A stretch of DNA of 64,000 nt from Pseudomonas sp. R-28-1W-6 (GCF_009799925.1 NZ_WELK01000005.1:22404-86403); one strand, 5' to 3'. Numbered from the stretch's first letter, positions 55,440 to 64,000 are shown. Translations and numbers: made by a program. The notes: a model not told the origin generated them from the letters alone.

Positions 55440-56636
55440 TCAGATCGCCTTGCTGCGGCGCAGCTCGTCGATCTGCTCGGCGCTGTAGCCGAGGCGGCCC
55501 AGCACCGCCGCGTTGTGCTCGCCCAGCTCGGGGCCGGTCCATTCCACGCCGCCCGGCGTCTCGCTCAGCTTGGGCACGATGCCGGGCATCTTGAACGGCT
55601 TGCCGTCCGGCAGCTTGGCGGAGAGGAACATCTCGCGGGCGAGGAATTGCGGGTCCTTGAACATGTCTTCGGCCGAGTAGATGCGGCTGGCCGGCACCTC
55701 GGCGCGCACCAGGGTGGCTTCCACCTCGGCCAGCGGCAGGCTGGCGGTCCAGCGGTCGATCACCCCGTACAGCTCATCGCGGCGGGCATCGCGGCCGGCG
55801 TTGTCGGCCAGGTCTGCCGCTTCTGCCAGATCATCGCGGCCGATGGCGCGCATGAAACGCTGGAAGATCGCATCGCCGTTGGCGCCGATCTGGATGTGCT
55901 TGCCATCGGCGCAGGTATGGATGGAGGAGGGCGTGATGCCGGGCATGATGTTGCCGGTGCGCTCGCGGATGAAGCCGAACACGTCGAACTCCGGCACCAT
56001 GCTTTCCATCATGGCGAAGATCGCCTCGTACAGCGCCACGTCGACCACCTGGCCGGTGCCGCCGTTGACCTCGCGGTGCCGCAGCGCCATCAAGGCGCCG
56101 ATCACCCCCCACAGCGCGGCGATCGAGTCGCCGATGCTGATGCCGGTGCGCACCGGCGGGCGGTCCTCGAAGCCGGTGATGTAGCGCAGCCCGCCCATGG
56201 ACTCGCCCACCGCGCCGAAGCCGGGCTGGTCCTGCATCGGCCCGGTCTGGCCGAAGCCGGACAGGCGCACCATCACCAGTCTGGGGTTGAGCGCATGCAG
56301 CACGTCCCAGCCGAGGCCGAGCTTTTCCAGCACGCCAGGGCGGAAGTTCTCGATCAGGATGTCGGCCTCGCCGAGCAGCTTCTTCAGCACTTCGCGGCCG
56401 GCCTCGTGCTTGAGGTTGAGGGTGATCGACTGCTTGTTGCGCGCCTGCACGAACCACCACAGCGAGGTGCCCTCGTACAGCTTGCGCCACTTGCGCAGCG
56501 GGTCGCCGCCATCCGGCGACTCGACCTTGACCACCTCGGCACCGAACTCGGCGCAGATGCGCGAGGCGAACGGCCCGGCGATCAGGGTGCCGAGTTCGAC
56601 CACTTTCAGGCCGGCGAGGGGTTTGCTGGGGATCAT
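55440..56636 (-). CDS. CaiB/BaiF family (type III) CoA-transferase
   Basis: A 398-residue type III CoA-transferase moving CoA between carboxylic acids. LKVVELGTLIAGPFASRICAEFGAEVVKVE opens the N-terminal Rossmann lobe; the catalytic Asp is Asp170 in ISIGDSIAA, matching Asp169 of formyl-CoA transferase. GTGQVVDVALYEA is conserved. The acid substrate cannot be told. CGGAG precedes the ATG. It ends 84 bases from the convergent LysR gene, with no overlap. Confidence 0.92.
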   Translation of the reverse strand: MIPSKPLAGLKVVELGTLIAGPFASRICAEFGAEVVKVESPDGGDPLRKWRKLYEGTSLWWFVQARNKQSITLNLKHEAGREVLKKLLGEADILIENFRPGVLEKLGLGWDVLHALNPRLVMVRLSGFGQTGPMQDQPGFGAVGESMGGLRYITGFEDRPPVRTGISIGDSIAALWGVIGALMALRHREVNGGTGQVVDVALYEAIFAMMESMVPEFDVFGFIRERTGNIMPGITPSSIHTCADGKHIQIGANGDAIFQRFMRAIGRDDLAEAADLADNAGRDARRDELYGVIDRWTASLPLAEVEATLVRAEVPASRIYSAEDMFKDPQFLAREMFLSAKLPDGKPFKMPGIVPKLSETPGGVEWTGPELGEHNAAVLGRLGYSAEQIDELRRSKAI

Positions 56637-56791
56637 GGCGGCTCCGGGGCAGAAGGGGAGCGCATAAGCCTATGCCATTGCGCGCCGGCTGGGGAGCGTG
56701 GGGCGCATGGCGAGGCTGTTGCACGCCGGCATTGTGCGGTTAAATCGCCGGCGCACGCACAGATAGCCTGGATCATGGAGCACAACGGAAG

Positions 56792-57355
56792 GTGAAAGCC
56801 TGGATAGTCCCGCGCCTGCAGCTGCTGCTCGGCATCGCCGCCTTGATGCTGGCGCTGCAGCTGGTCAACAGCCTCAGCGGCAATGCCTTGAATGTCTGGG
56901 GCGTACTGCCGCGCGAGTCGGCCAGCCTGCCGGGCATCCTCGCCGCCCCCTGGTTGCATGCCGGCTGGCTGCACCTGCTCAACAACCTGCCGGGGCTGCT
57001 GGTGCTGGGCTGGCTGGTCAGCCTGGGCTCGTTGCGCCGCCTGCTCGGTGCCAGCGCCTTCATCATCCTCGGCAGCGGCCTGCTGGTCTGGCTGTTCGCC
57101 CGCCCGGGCATGCACCTGGGCGCCAGCGGCTGGCTGTTCGGCCTGTGGGGCCTGCTGCTGGCCCAGGCCTGGTTCCAGCGCAGCCTGGGCAACCTGCTGG
57201 TCGCCGTGCTGGTGCTGTTCTACTACGGCGGCTGGTGGTTCGGCCTGTTGCCGAGCCAGGGCGTGTCCTTCGAGTACCACCTGTTCGGCGCGCTGTGCGG
57301 GGTGCTGTTCGCGGCCCTGGAGCAGCGTCTGGCCGGTCGTGGCGAGCAACCCTAG
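56792..57355 (+). CDS. rhomboid family intramembrane serine protease
   Basis: A 187-residue inner-membrane protease with six hydrophobic segments. The catalytic Ser112 is in GASG (110-113) and the partner His163 in EYHLFG; HAGWLHLLNNLPG (56-68) is the usual rhomboid loop. It cleaves membrane-spanning proteins; substrates are unknown. The start is a GTG with GGAG about 11 bases before it. Its stop codon overlaps the stop of the convergent gene (57352-57355). Confidence 0.9.
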   Translation: MKAWIVPRLQLLLGIAALMLALQLVNSLSGNALNVWGVLPRESASLPGILAAPWLHAGWLHLLNNLPGLLVLGWLVSLGSLRRLLGASAFIILGSGLLVWLFARPGMHLGASGWLFGLWGLLLAQAWFQRSLGNLLVAVLVLFYYGGWWFGLLPSQGVSFEYHLFGALCGVLFAALEQRLAGRGEQP

Positions 57356-59064
57356 CCGGCGGCCTGTGGCGGCAGCAGGCCGTTGCTCAGGGTATGGAGC
57401 AGTTTCTCATGCAGCTTGCGAGCGCGTGCTGGTGCTTGTTGCTGTTCGATGGCTTGGCGCAGAGGCGTCAGGAGGTTGCGGCCGCCGATCAGAATGCTGC
57501 AGTCAAGCGCATCGATTGCATCGGTCAGGCGCTGGTGGCGAATGTGGTTAAGCACGATGCCCTGTGATAACTCATGGCTGCAGGCTCCCTGGGTGTTCAG
57601 CTCATCGCGCAGGGCAATGGCGGGCAGGTGCTGGTCGATACTCAGATAGGTATGCGCGACATCTTCCAAGTTCAGCTGATGGCCGTATTCATCGTCATCC
57701 TCGTTGGGATGGTCCTTGAGTTGTTGCACCAGCTCGTCCAGCAGTTTCCCGGCCGCCGTATTCTGGCCGAGCGCATGCAGCAGCTTGGCCTGAGCGCTGT
57801 AGCGCGGCAGCTTGTCTGACGTGCTCAGTTGGCTGTTGAACCGGGTGATCTGTTCCAGGCTGGTACGGATCAGTGTCTGATCGCGGCGGGGGGCAGACAG
57901 CTGGGTTTGAGCTTGCAGTCGGGCTTCCAGAGTCAGCAGGTGATACCAGCCCTCGTGCTCCTTGCCACGTAGTTGCTTTAGATGGCGTTCGGCCTGCTGC
58001 AGCTGCGCAGCACTCCAGCTCGGTTGCTGCTCATGGTTGTAGGTAAATAGCCGGAGTCGCAACTCGATGTGCTGTTCGGGGCTCTGCACTCGCTTCTGCA
58101 ACAAGGCATCGACCGCCGCAGTTTCGCCACGTTGCAGGTGCCACTGCATAAGACTCAGGAGTAATTCGTCGGCGGCATGAGTGGCCACGAAGTCAATCAG
58201 GCGCAAGGCCTTGTCTGGCTGATTGGCGTTGAGGGCAATGTTCAGCAGTTTGTCGTAGGTGTCGACGGGAATGTCGCTGCCGCTTTCGCTCAGCAGAGCA
58301 AAGGCCGGCTCTAGTTCGCCGGCCTCGAACAGCACGCTGGCGGCGCTGGTTTTGTAGGGGGCGGGCAGTTGCTCGGCTAGCTCTATGACCCGGACGCTGC
58401 CGTCCTGTTGGAAAAACTCCTGGAGAATGGCGCGCAACTCATCCCACGACAGTTCACCGTCCGCTCCCAGAGTGGACCAGGCCCAGGCAATGCTCAAGGC
58501 CGCGGCTTTATTCATGTTGAAGCGGCGCTGCAGGCGGGCAACCTCCAGGCTGTGGGCACGGGAAAGCGTGTAGGCCCCGGCGACTTCTTGCATTTCGCTG
58601 AGGAGTTTGAGGAGTTTCAGGGCTTCCTGCTCTTTGCCGTTAGCCAGATCCAGCTGGATGCTGACGACATGCCCATCGATCGGCAGCTGCGCATTGGCAT
58701 TTTGCAGCAGCGTTTTGGCCGCCTGCGACTCGCCCTGTTGCAGCATCACTTCCAGGATGGTTTTCAGCGGTTCGGATTTGTTGGCTTTGCTCAACTCGGC
58801 CAAGGCTTGCTCGCCTGCCGAACGGTGGCCGGCCTTGATCAGCTCCGGCGCAACGATTTGCATGGCCCGCTGCCGTGCGGGACCGTCCAGGCGTTGGGCA
58901 ATCTCCAGTGCCAACAGGGGCTCGCTCATGGCGACCAGGGTGACACGGTTGATCTGCGCAGACTCTTGCGGGGTAAGCCGCAAGGCCAGGGCTTTTCTGT
59001 GGCGATAAAAGAGGTAGATCGCCAGTACGGCAACCCCGATGACCATCCCTGCATACACTTCCAT
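57352..59064 (-). CDS. membrane-anchored helical-repeat (TPR-like) protein, function unknown
   Basis: A 570-residue protein with an N-terminal membrane helix (MVIGVAVLAIYLFY, about 7-20) and a long alpha-helical repeat body with TPR-like patterns (ALEIAQRL, ALKLLKLLSEMQE, LEPAFALLSES). I do not recognise a defined family. Codon use is visibly A/T-richer (many TTG, GAA, AAT) than its G/C-rich neighbours, suggesting recent acquisition or low expression. The start METs upstream are less likely because AAGGAAG sits before 59064. It overlaps the rhomboid gene stop to stop. Confidence 0.82.
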   Translation of the reverse strand: MEVYAGMVIGVAVLAIYLFYRHRKALALRLTPQESAQINRVTLVAMSEPLLALEIAQRLDGPARQRAMQIVAPELIKAGHRSAGEQALAELSKANKSEPLKTILEVMLQQGESQAAKTLLQNANAQLPIDGHVVSIQLDLANGKEQEALKLLKLLSEMQEVAGAYTLSRAHSLEVARLQRRFNMNKAAALSIAWAWSTLGADGELSWDELRAILQEFFQQDGSVRVIELAEQLPAPYKTSAASVLFEAGELEPAFALLSESGSDIPVDTYDKLLNIALNANQPDKALRLIDFVATHAADELLLSLMQWHLQRGETAAVDALLQKRVQSPEQHIELRLRLFTYNHEQQPSWSAAQLQQAERHLKQLRGKEHEGWYHLLTLEARLQAQTQLSAPRRDQTLIRTSLEQITRFNSQLSTSDKLPRYSAQAKLLHALGQNTAAGKLLDELVQQLKDHPNEDDDEYGHQLNLEDVAHTYLSIDQHLPAIALRDELNTQGACSHELSQGIVLNHIRHQRLTDAIDALDCSILIGGRNLLTPLRQAIEQQQAPARARKLHEKLLHTLSNGLLPPQAAG

Positions 59065-59283
59065 GTGCTTCCTTTCCATTCGTCGCTGGCCGGTACGCGG
59101 GTTGCGCATCGCCTTGGATCGCGCGGGTTATAAGTGCCGGGCGCGGGTGTGGCAACCCTGATCGGCAGTTTGTGGGACTCCTGCCGCAGTCGCCGATGTG
59201 CCGAACGGGCGCATGGCAGCCGGGCAGGGCGAGATGTTTCGGGGTAGACTTGGCGGCTTTCCAGAACATCAAGAAGCCTGCCC

Positions 59284-59823
59284 ATGGCCCTGCAAGCCAC
59301 GCCCTACAAAGTCGACCTGAACCTCACCGATATCGATCGCAGCATCTACGAGAGCCTGCGCTTCACCGTGGCCAAGCACCCCTCGGAAACCGAGGAACGC
59401 CTGTGCGTGCGGCTGATCGCCTATGCGCTGTGGTACCACGAGCAGCTGGCCTTCGGGCGCGGCCTGTCGGATATCGACGAGCCGGCGCTGTGGGAGAAGA
59501 GCCTGGACGACCGCGTGCTGCACTGGATCGAAGTCGGTCAGCCGGACGCCGAGCGCATCACCTGGTGTTCGCGGCGCACCGAGAAGTTCAGCCTGGTGGC
59601 CTACGGCAACCTGCGCGTGTGGCAGAGCAAGGTGCTCGACAGCGTGCGCAACCTGAAGAACATCAACGTGGTCGGCGTGCAGCAGGAAGCCCTGGAAAAC
59701 CTCGCCCGCGACCTGCCGCGCACGGTCAGCTGGAGCGTGATGATCAGCGACGGCGAGCTGTTCGTCACCGACGAGCGCGGCCAGCACGAGATTCCCCTGG
59801 AGTGGCTGGTCGGCGAACGCTGA
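59284..59823 (+). CDS. yaeQ: YaeQ family protein
   Basis: A 179-residue cytoplasmic protein matching YaeQ: MALQATPYKVDLNLTDIDR, HPSETEERLCVRLIAYALWY and SWSVMISDGELFV. The fold resembles PD-(D/E)XK nucleases, but its biological role is not firmly known. The gene precedes recJ on the same strand with only a palindromic repeat between them. Confidence 0.93.
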   Translation: MALQATPYKVDLNLTDIDRSIYESLRFTVAKHPSETEERLCVRLIAYALWYHEQLAFGRGLSDIDEPALWEKSLDDRVLHWIEVGQPDAERITWCSRRTEKFSLVAYGNLRVWQSKVLDSVRNLKNINVVGVQQEALENLARDLPRTVSWSVMISDGELFVTDERGQHEIPLEWLVGER

Positions 59824-59835
59824 GTTCAGCTTCTG

Positions 59836-59899
59836 ACGTAGCCCGGATGCTATCCGGGCAACTGTGTCGTGATGATCCCGGATTGCATCCGGGCTACGT
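59836..59899. repeat. palindromic repeat GTAGCCCGGAT...ATCCGGGCTAC
   Basis: A 64-base element with ends ACGTAGCCCGGATG and CATCCGGGCTACGT, and inside each arm a smaller dyad (CCCGGATGCTATCCGGG and CCCGGATTGCATCCGGG). This kind of CCCGGAT palindrome is common in Pseudomonas and related genomes. It lies 12 bases after yaeQ and 37 bases before recJ. Confidence 0.85.
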
Positions 59900-59935
59900 A
59901 TTGCCGCCAGCTTGCATAGAACAACCGGAATACCC

Positions 59936-61651
59936 ATGCGCATCGAACCCCGCCCGCTTCCCGCCAGCCTGCCCGACCTCGGTGACCTGCCGCCGCTGCT
60001 GACCCGCCTGTATGCGGCGCGTGGCGTGCAGTCCCAGGCCGAGCTGGACAAGGGCCTGGCGCGGCTGATCCCGTATCAGCAGCTCAAGGGCATCGACGCG
60101 GCCGTCGACCTGCTGGTGCAGGCCCTTGAGCGGCGCCAGCGCATCCTCATCGTCGGCGACTTCGATGCCGACGGCGCCACCGCCAGCTCGGTCGGCATGC
60201 TTGGCCTGCGCATGCTCGGCGCGGCGCATGTCGACTACCTGGTGCCCAATCGCTTCGAATACGGCTACGGCCTGACCCCGGAGATCGTCGCCGTGGCCCT
60301 GCAGCGCCAGCCCGACCTGCTGCTGACCGTGGACAACGGCATCTCCAGCGTCGAGGGGGTGGCCGCGGCCAAGGCCGCCGGGCTGACCGTGCTGGTCACC
60401 GACCACCACCTGCCGGGCCCGGAACTGCCGGCGGCCGATGCCATCGTCAACCCCAACCAGCCGGGCTGCGAGTTCCCGAGCAAGGCGCTGGCCGGGGTCG
60501 GGGTGATGTTCTATGTGCTGCTGGCCCTGCGCGCCAAACTCCGCGAAATCGGCTGGTTCGCCAGCAGCGGTATCGCCGAGCCGAACCTGGGCGAACTGCT
60601 CGATCTGGTCGCCCTGGGCAGCGTGGCCGACGTGGTGCCGCTGGATGCCAACAACCGCATCCTGGTGCACCAGGGCCTGGCGCGCATCCGTGCCGGGCGT
60701 GCGCGTCCGGGGTTGCGCGCGGTGCTGGAAGTGGCCGGGCGGCAGCATGGGCGCATCACCTCCACCGACCTCGGCTTCATCCTCGGCCCGCGCCTGAACG
60801 CGGCCGGGCGCCTGGACGACATGAGCCTGGGCATCGAATGCCTGCTGTGCGACGACGAAGCGCTGGCCCGCGACATGGCCCAGCAGCTCGACGAGCTGAA
60901 CAAGGACCGCAAGGCCATCGAACAGGGCATGCAGCGCGAGGCCCTGGCCCAGCTCAAGGACCTGCCGCTGGCCGACATGCCGTTCGGCCTGTGCCTGTTC
61001 GAGCCGGACTGGCACCAGGGGGTGATCGGCATCCTCGCCTCGCGCCTGAAGGAGCGCTACCACCGCCCGGCCATCGCCTTCGCCGATGCCGGCGAGGGTG
61101 TGCTGAAAGGCTCGGCCCGTTCGGTGCCGGGCCTGCATATCCGCGATGCGCTGGACGCGGTCGCGGCCAGGCATCCGGGGCTGATCAGCAAGTTCGGCGG
61201 GCATGCCATGGCCGCCGGCCTGTCGCTGCCCCAGGAAAACTACGGCGCCTTCGCCGCCGCCTTCGATGCCGAGGTGCGCCGCCAGCTGAGCGAGGACGAC
61301 CTGACCGGACGCCTGCTGTCCGACGGCCAACTGGGCGTCGAGGAATTCCACCTGGAACTGGCCAAGGCCCTGCGCCATGCCGGGCCCTGGGGCCAGCATT
61401 TCCCCGAGCCGCTGTTCCACGGCGTGTTCCAGATCGTCCAGCAGCGCCTGGTCGGCGACAAGCACCTCAAGCTGGTGCTGAAGACCGAATGCGGCGGCCA
61501 GACCCTGGATGGCATCGCCTTCAATATCGACCGCGAGGTCTGGCCCAACCCCAACGTGCGCTGGGTCGAGCTGGCCTACAAGCTGGACGTCAACGAGTAC
61601 CAGGGCCGCGAGAGCGTGCAGCTGATGGTGGCGCATCTGGCGCCGCGCTGA
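59936..61651 (+). CDS. recJ: single-stranded-DNA exonuclease RecJ
   Basis: RecJ is the 5'-3' exonuclease used in RecF-pathway recombination and mismatch repair. The 571 residues carry the DHH-family motifs: ILIVGDFDADGATASS, LTVDNGISS, VTDHHLPGPELP, LGSVADVVPL and, in the DHHA1 part, KFGGHAMAAGLSL. The start MRIEPRPLP is chosen by family match; the frame reaches 24 bases further into the palindrome. Confidence 0.96.
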   Translation: MRIEPRPLPASLPDLGDLPPLLTRLYAARGVQSQAELDKGLARLIPYQQLKGIDAAVDLLVQALERRQRILIVGDFDADGATASSVGMLGLRMLGAAHVDYLVPNRFEYGYGLTPEIVAVALQRQPDLLLTVDNGISSVEGVAAAKAAGLTVLVTDHHLPGPELPAADAIVNPNQPGCEFPSKALAGVGVMFYVLLALRAKLREIGWFASSGIAEPNLGELLDLVALGSVADVVPLDANNRILVHQGLARIRAGRARPGLRAVLEVAGRQHGRITSTDLGFILGPRLNAAGRLDDMSLGIECLLCDDEALARDMAQQLDELNKDRKAIEQGMQREALAQLKDLPLADMPFGLCLFEPDWHQGVIGILASRLKERYHRPAIAFADAGEGVLKGSARSVPGLHIRDALDAVAARHPGLISKFGGHAMAAGLSLPQENYGAFAAAFDAEVRRQLSEDDLTGRLLSDGQLGVEEFHLELAKALRHAGPWGQHFPEPLFHGVFQIVQQRLVGDKHLKLVLKTECGGQTLDGIAFNIDREVWPNPNVRWVELAYKLDVNEYQGRESVQLMVAHLAPR

Positions 61652-61663
61652 GGTTCGCCGCTG

Positions 61664-61730
61664 CGTGGGGTGCGCCATGCGCACCGGTCAGGCTCTGGTG
61701 TGCTCATGGTGCGCATGGCGCACCCTACGG
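61664..61730. repeat. nested palindromic repeat after recJ
   Basis: A complete copy of the dispersed element. Its arms carry GGTGCGCCATGCGCACC and GGTGCGCATGGCGCACC: compared with the copy at 23812, CGT/ACG has become CAT/ATG in both arms, a compensatory change. It sits between the convergent recJ and lapG genes. Confidence 0.87.
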
Positions 61731-61746
61731 TGAAGGGCCGGCGCGT

Positions 61747-62424
61747 TTAGCCTTGTGGCATCGGCGGCGTCGAGCCATCGACCAGCGCCCGTGCGCTGAC
61801 GTCCTGCCAGCGCGACAGCAGCTGCGGCGACTGTTTGGACTGGCGCTGCGGCGCGCTGCCGAGAAAGATCCCGTGGTTGTTGAAGGCATATACCGGCAGC
61901 AGGTCGTGGCGCTGGCCGGCCGGGCTGATCTGCTGTTGCAGGTTGTCGAGGATCAGCGGCTCGGCGCTCGGGCTCGGATAGTAGGCCAGCACCATATGCG
62001 CCTGCTGGCGCTGCAGGGCCTTGACGAAGGTCAGGCGCAGCTTGGCGCTGGGCACGCCCAGGCGTACCAGGCTGAAGTACTTGGCGATGGCAAAGTCTTC
62101 GCAATCACCACGGCCGCGGCTGAGGGTTTCCTGCGGCGTGGCCCAGTAGTCGGCCTCGCCCCAGACCTCGGCGTCTTCGCCATGCACGATGCTGCGGTTG
62201 ATGAAGCGGTTAACCCTTTGCAGGCGCTCACGTTCGCTGCCGCTGGTCTGCATCAGCAGGCCTTGCCAGGCGTCCAGTCGACTCTGGCTGAGGGCCGACG
62301 CCAGTGCCGAGCCGCTGCTGACGGTGCTTTCGTCGGCCGCGCTCAAGCCAGCGTTCAGGTAGAGCAGCAGGGCGCAGGCAGCACCCAGCGTGCGGCGCGC
62401 GAGGAGTCGGGTGGTTGCAAGCAT
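61747..62424 (-). CDS. lapG: periplasmic transglutaminase-like cysteine protease LapG
   Basis: LapG cleaves the N-terminal part of large RTX adhesins such as LapA and releases biofilm cells; it is held back by LapD when c-di-GMP is high. The 225-residue protein has a signal peptide (about 29 residues), catalytic Cys108 in GDCEDFAIAKY, His143 in AHMVLAYY and Asp160 in LILDNL. Asp107 and Glu109 match the calcium ligands. No lapD or adhesin gene is adjacent: recJ is on one side and a chemoreceptor gene on the other. Confidence 0.92.
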   Translation of the reverse strand: MLATTRLLARRTLGAACALLLYLNAGLSAADESTVSSGSALASALSQSRLDAWQGLLMQTSGSERERLQRVNRFINRSIVHGEDAEVWGEADYWATPQETLSRGRGDCEDFAIAKYFSLVRLGVPSAKLRLTFVKALQRQQAHMVLAYYPSPSAEPLILDNLQQQISPAGQRHDLLPVYAFNNHGIFLGSAPQRQSKQSPQLLSRWQDVSARALVDGSTPPMPQG

Positions 62425-62580
62425 GGAGGGGCGTTGGGCCAGGGTGCGGTTCGCCAGGACGGCAGCCGCTTCTCGTTATGGGCTTGATCCTAGGGGGCCA
62501 GCCGCCCGGCAGCTAGGGCCGTGCTGTGATGGCCCGCACCCTTTGCACGCAAGGCAAGCCTCGGGGCCGACGAACGGTCG

Positions 62581-63708
62581 CTAGCGTGGCGGCAGGTGCA
62601 TCAGCAGCGCCCAGGGTGCATTGCAGTTGCCGACGAAGATCGGCTGCAGCAGCTGTACCTGGCCATCGCGCTGGCGCTGGCACAGCGGCTTGCCGTCGCG
62701 GATGGCCTGGCGCAGCTCGTTGTTCAGCTCGCCGGCCTGGCTGCCCAGGCGGCTGGCGTCGGGGTGGGTGACGTAGGTGGCCTGGTTCGACAGCAGGGCG
62801 AAATGGCCGTGGCCGAACGGCTTGTGCTGGGCCAGGCGTTCCTGCAGCTGGGCCAGGGTGTAGTCGGCGCCGAGGATGCCGAGGAACTGGCTGCCGAGAA
62901 ACATCGGGGTCATGAACGAGGTCATCAGCACCGTGCGCCCGCCAATCGGATAGTCGTAGGGCTCCATGAACACGTCGCGGGCCTTGCGCTTGGGCAGCTG
63001 GTACCAGTCGTCTGTCTCGTAGCCGACCAGGCACTCACGCTGCGGCAGGCCGCTGCCACGGTTCCAGTAGGCCAGGATGCGGCCGCTGGCGTCATGCCCG
63101 GGCTGGCCGGCGAAGGCGCTGTCACGACCATCCAGCACGTTGCTTTCGCAGGCGCAGGCGAAGGCCAGCAGGTCCGGGTTCTGTACCAGGTACTGCTGCA
63201 TCACCGCATCGATCTGTTCGCGCTGCGGGTCAAGTCCCTTGGTCTTCATGCCGACGATGAAACTCTTCAGGCCATACAGGGCGGTGGCCATCACGCTGAA
63301 CTGGCCCTGCAGCTGCAGGGCCTCATGGGCCAGCAGCACCTGGGCCTGTTCCAGCAGGCTGGCCTGCTCGGCCTGTTCCACATCGGCCAGGGCCTTCTGG
63401 CTTTCCTGGCGGATGGCGCCGACCACAGTGCCGATCTCGCTGGTGGCCTCGGCAGACTGGCTGGCCAGGCGCCGCACTTCGTCGGCGACCACGGCAAAGC
63501 CGCGACCCTGCTCGCCGGCGCGGGCGGCCTCGATGGCGGCGTTGAGCGCCACCAGGTTGGTGTGCTTGGCGATCTGGCGGATCACGTCCGCGACCTTGCC
63601 GATTTCGCCCCAGCGGGTATTCAGGCCGGCGATCAGCTGCTTGACCTGATCGATGGTGGTACGGGTGCTGTCTTCCTGGGCCAGGGCGTTACTGCGGGAA
63701 TCTGACAT
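62581..63708 (-). CDS. soluble chemoreceptor with N-terminal signalling and C-terminal Cache-like domain
   Basis: A 375-residue methyl-accepting-type protein with no membrane helix. The signalling hairpin comes first ([31 protein letters not shown], about residues 52-82), then a coiled coil, then a C-terminal Cache/PDC-like sensor ([34 protein letters not shown]). This order is the reverse of the usual one. The start [10 protein letters not shown] is chosen; the frame reaches 42 bases further. It is probably a cytoplasmic receptor for a small ligand. Confidence 0.87.
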   Translation of the reverse strand: MSDSRSNALAQEDSTRTTIDQVKQLIAGLNTRWGEIGKVADVIRQIAKHTNLVALNAAIEAARAGEQGRGFAVVADEVRRLASQSAEATSEIGTVVGAIRQESQKALADVEQAEQASLLEQAQVLLAHEALQLQGQFSVMATALYGLKSFIVGMKTKGLDPQREQIDAVMQQYLVQNPDLLAFACACESNVLDGRDSAFAGQPGHDASGRILAYWNRGSGLPQRECLVGYETDDWYQLPKRKARDVFMEPYDYPIGGRTVLMTSFMTPMFLGSQFLGILGADYTLAQLQERLAQHKPFGHGHFALLSNQATYVTHPDASRLGSQAGELNNELRQAIRDGKPLCQRQRDGQVQLLQPIFVGNCNAPWALLMHLPPR

Positions 63709-63791
63709 CTGACTTAGTCCGAGCGGGGTGGGGCAGGAGAGAGCGGCCAAGGTGGTCGCCGAGCCGGCAGTAAAGGCGTTGCCGGAGAGGC

Positions 63792-63814
63792 GGCACAGGT
63801 CTGACGCCTGTGCC
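63792..63814. terminator. hairpin after the NTF2-like gene
   Basis: GGCACAGG and CCTGTGCC form a perfect eight-base stem with a seven-base loop, 10 bases after the end of the minus-strand gene at 63824. No T-run follows, so termination is uncertain. Confidence 0.5.
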
Positions 63815-63823
63815 GCGCAGGTC

Positions 63824-64000
63824 TTACCAGCCGAGTTGCTTGTTGAAGCCCAGCGCGTCGTAGTAGTCGCCCTGGTAGGCGATCTTGCCGTCCTTGATGC
63901 GCACGAAGCTGACCCCTTCGAACTTCACCGGTTTGCCGGTAGCCGGGGTTTCTGCGCTCCAGGCGCCGGTGTTGGTGCCGCTGAATACCCACTGGAAGGC
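63824..64000 (-). CDS. NTF2-like/SnoaL-type protein, 3' end only
   Basis: The last 58 codons of a minus-strand gene that enters the window at its right edge. The readable part ([12 protein letters not shown]... [23 protein letters not shown]) has the pattern of the ester-cyclase/SnoaL group of NTF2-fold proteins: an FxGxNTG strand and an IxDGKIxxxxDYYD strand. Function unknown. It lies upstream of the chemoreceptor gene on the same strand, about 115 bases away. Confidence 0.8.
   Translation of the reverse strand, partial: AFQWVFSGTNTGAWSAETPATGKPVKFEGVSFVRIKDGKIAYQGDYYDALGFNKQLGW

Overview
This window is a stretch of chromosome from a high-GC gammaproteobacterium, almost certainly a Pseudomonas. 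The block ispE-lolB-TPR lipoprotein / hemA-prfA-prmC-moeB-murI-pagL, flanked by tRNA-Gln, has the gene order known from P. aeruginosa (the PA4661-PA4669 neighbourhood). Pseudomonas-type families such as PA2778/PA2779, LapG, PagL and class II LitR, together with Pseudomonas-style REP palindromes, support this. I saw no insertion sequence, prophage, integron, CRISPR array or rRNA. The species cannot be named from the sequence alone.

Layout. 1-9.4 kb: two tandem tRNA-Gln genes, isoprenoid precursor synthesis (ispE), outer-membrane lipoprotein sorting (lolB), then a translationally coupled set for haem precursor and release-factor function (hemA-prfA-prmC), MoeB and MurI, followed by the lipid A deacylase PagL. 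9.4-10.26 kb: a gene-free block made of two long repeats in inverted orientation plus a smaller palindrome. 10.26-18.8 kb: a nine-gene minus-strand cluster (DUF523/DUF1722, LitR-like MerR regulator, photolyase, SnoaL-like protein, SDR, FAD amine-oxidase-type enzyme, DUF1365, cyclopropane synthase-like enzyme, DUF2878). It begins downstream of two tandem pairs of TTGTACA boxes and looks like a light or singlet-oxygen response operon. 18.9-28.6 kb: nhaD with a coupled small winged-helix protein, valS, holC, pepA and the divergent lptFG pair. 28.9-36.3 kb: a GGDEF-EAL protein, sodB, a LysE exporter plus ACT protein divergent from an ArgP-like regulator, an NAD-dependent epimerase and an amino-acid dehydrogenase. 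36.4-48.6 kb: an EamA transporter, the SOS gene yebG with a perfect LexA box, psiE, an RNA ligase-like protein, the PA2779/PA2778 pair, an SDR, yaaA, a YfaP-type TPR protein, a polysaccharide deacetylase, phoH and moaCDE.

48.8-56.6 kb holds a small membrane protein, then a polar amino-acid ABC transporter operon that ends in an atypical diaminopimelate-decarboxylase-like enzyme, followed by a LysR regulator and a convergent CoA-transferase. 56.8-64 kb holds a rhomboid protease overlapping, stop to stop, an A/T-richer helical-repeat gene of unknown function; then yaeQ, recJ, an apparently solitary lapG, a soluble chemoreceptor with reversed domain order, and the end of an NTF2-like gene cut by the window edge.

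Most of the window is core housekeeping sequence. The parts that best repay study are the LitR cluster and its operator, the transporter/decarboxylase operon with an ornithine-decarboxylase-like specificity motif, the family of nested palindromes scattered between genes, and the unusual chemoreceptor.
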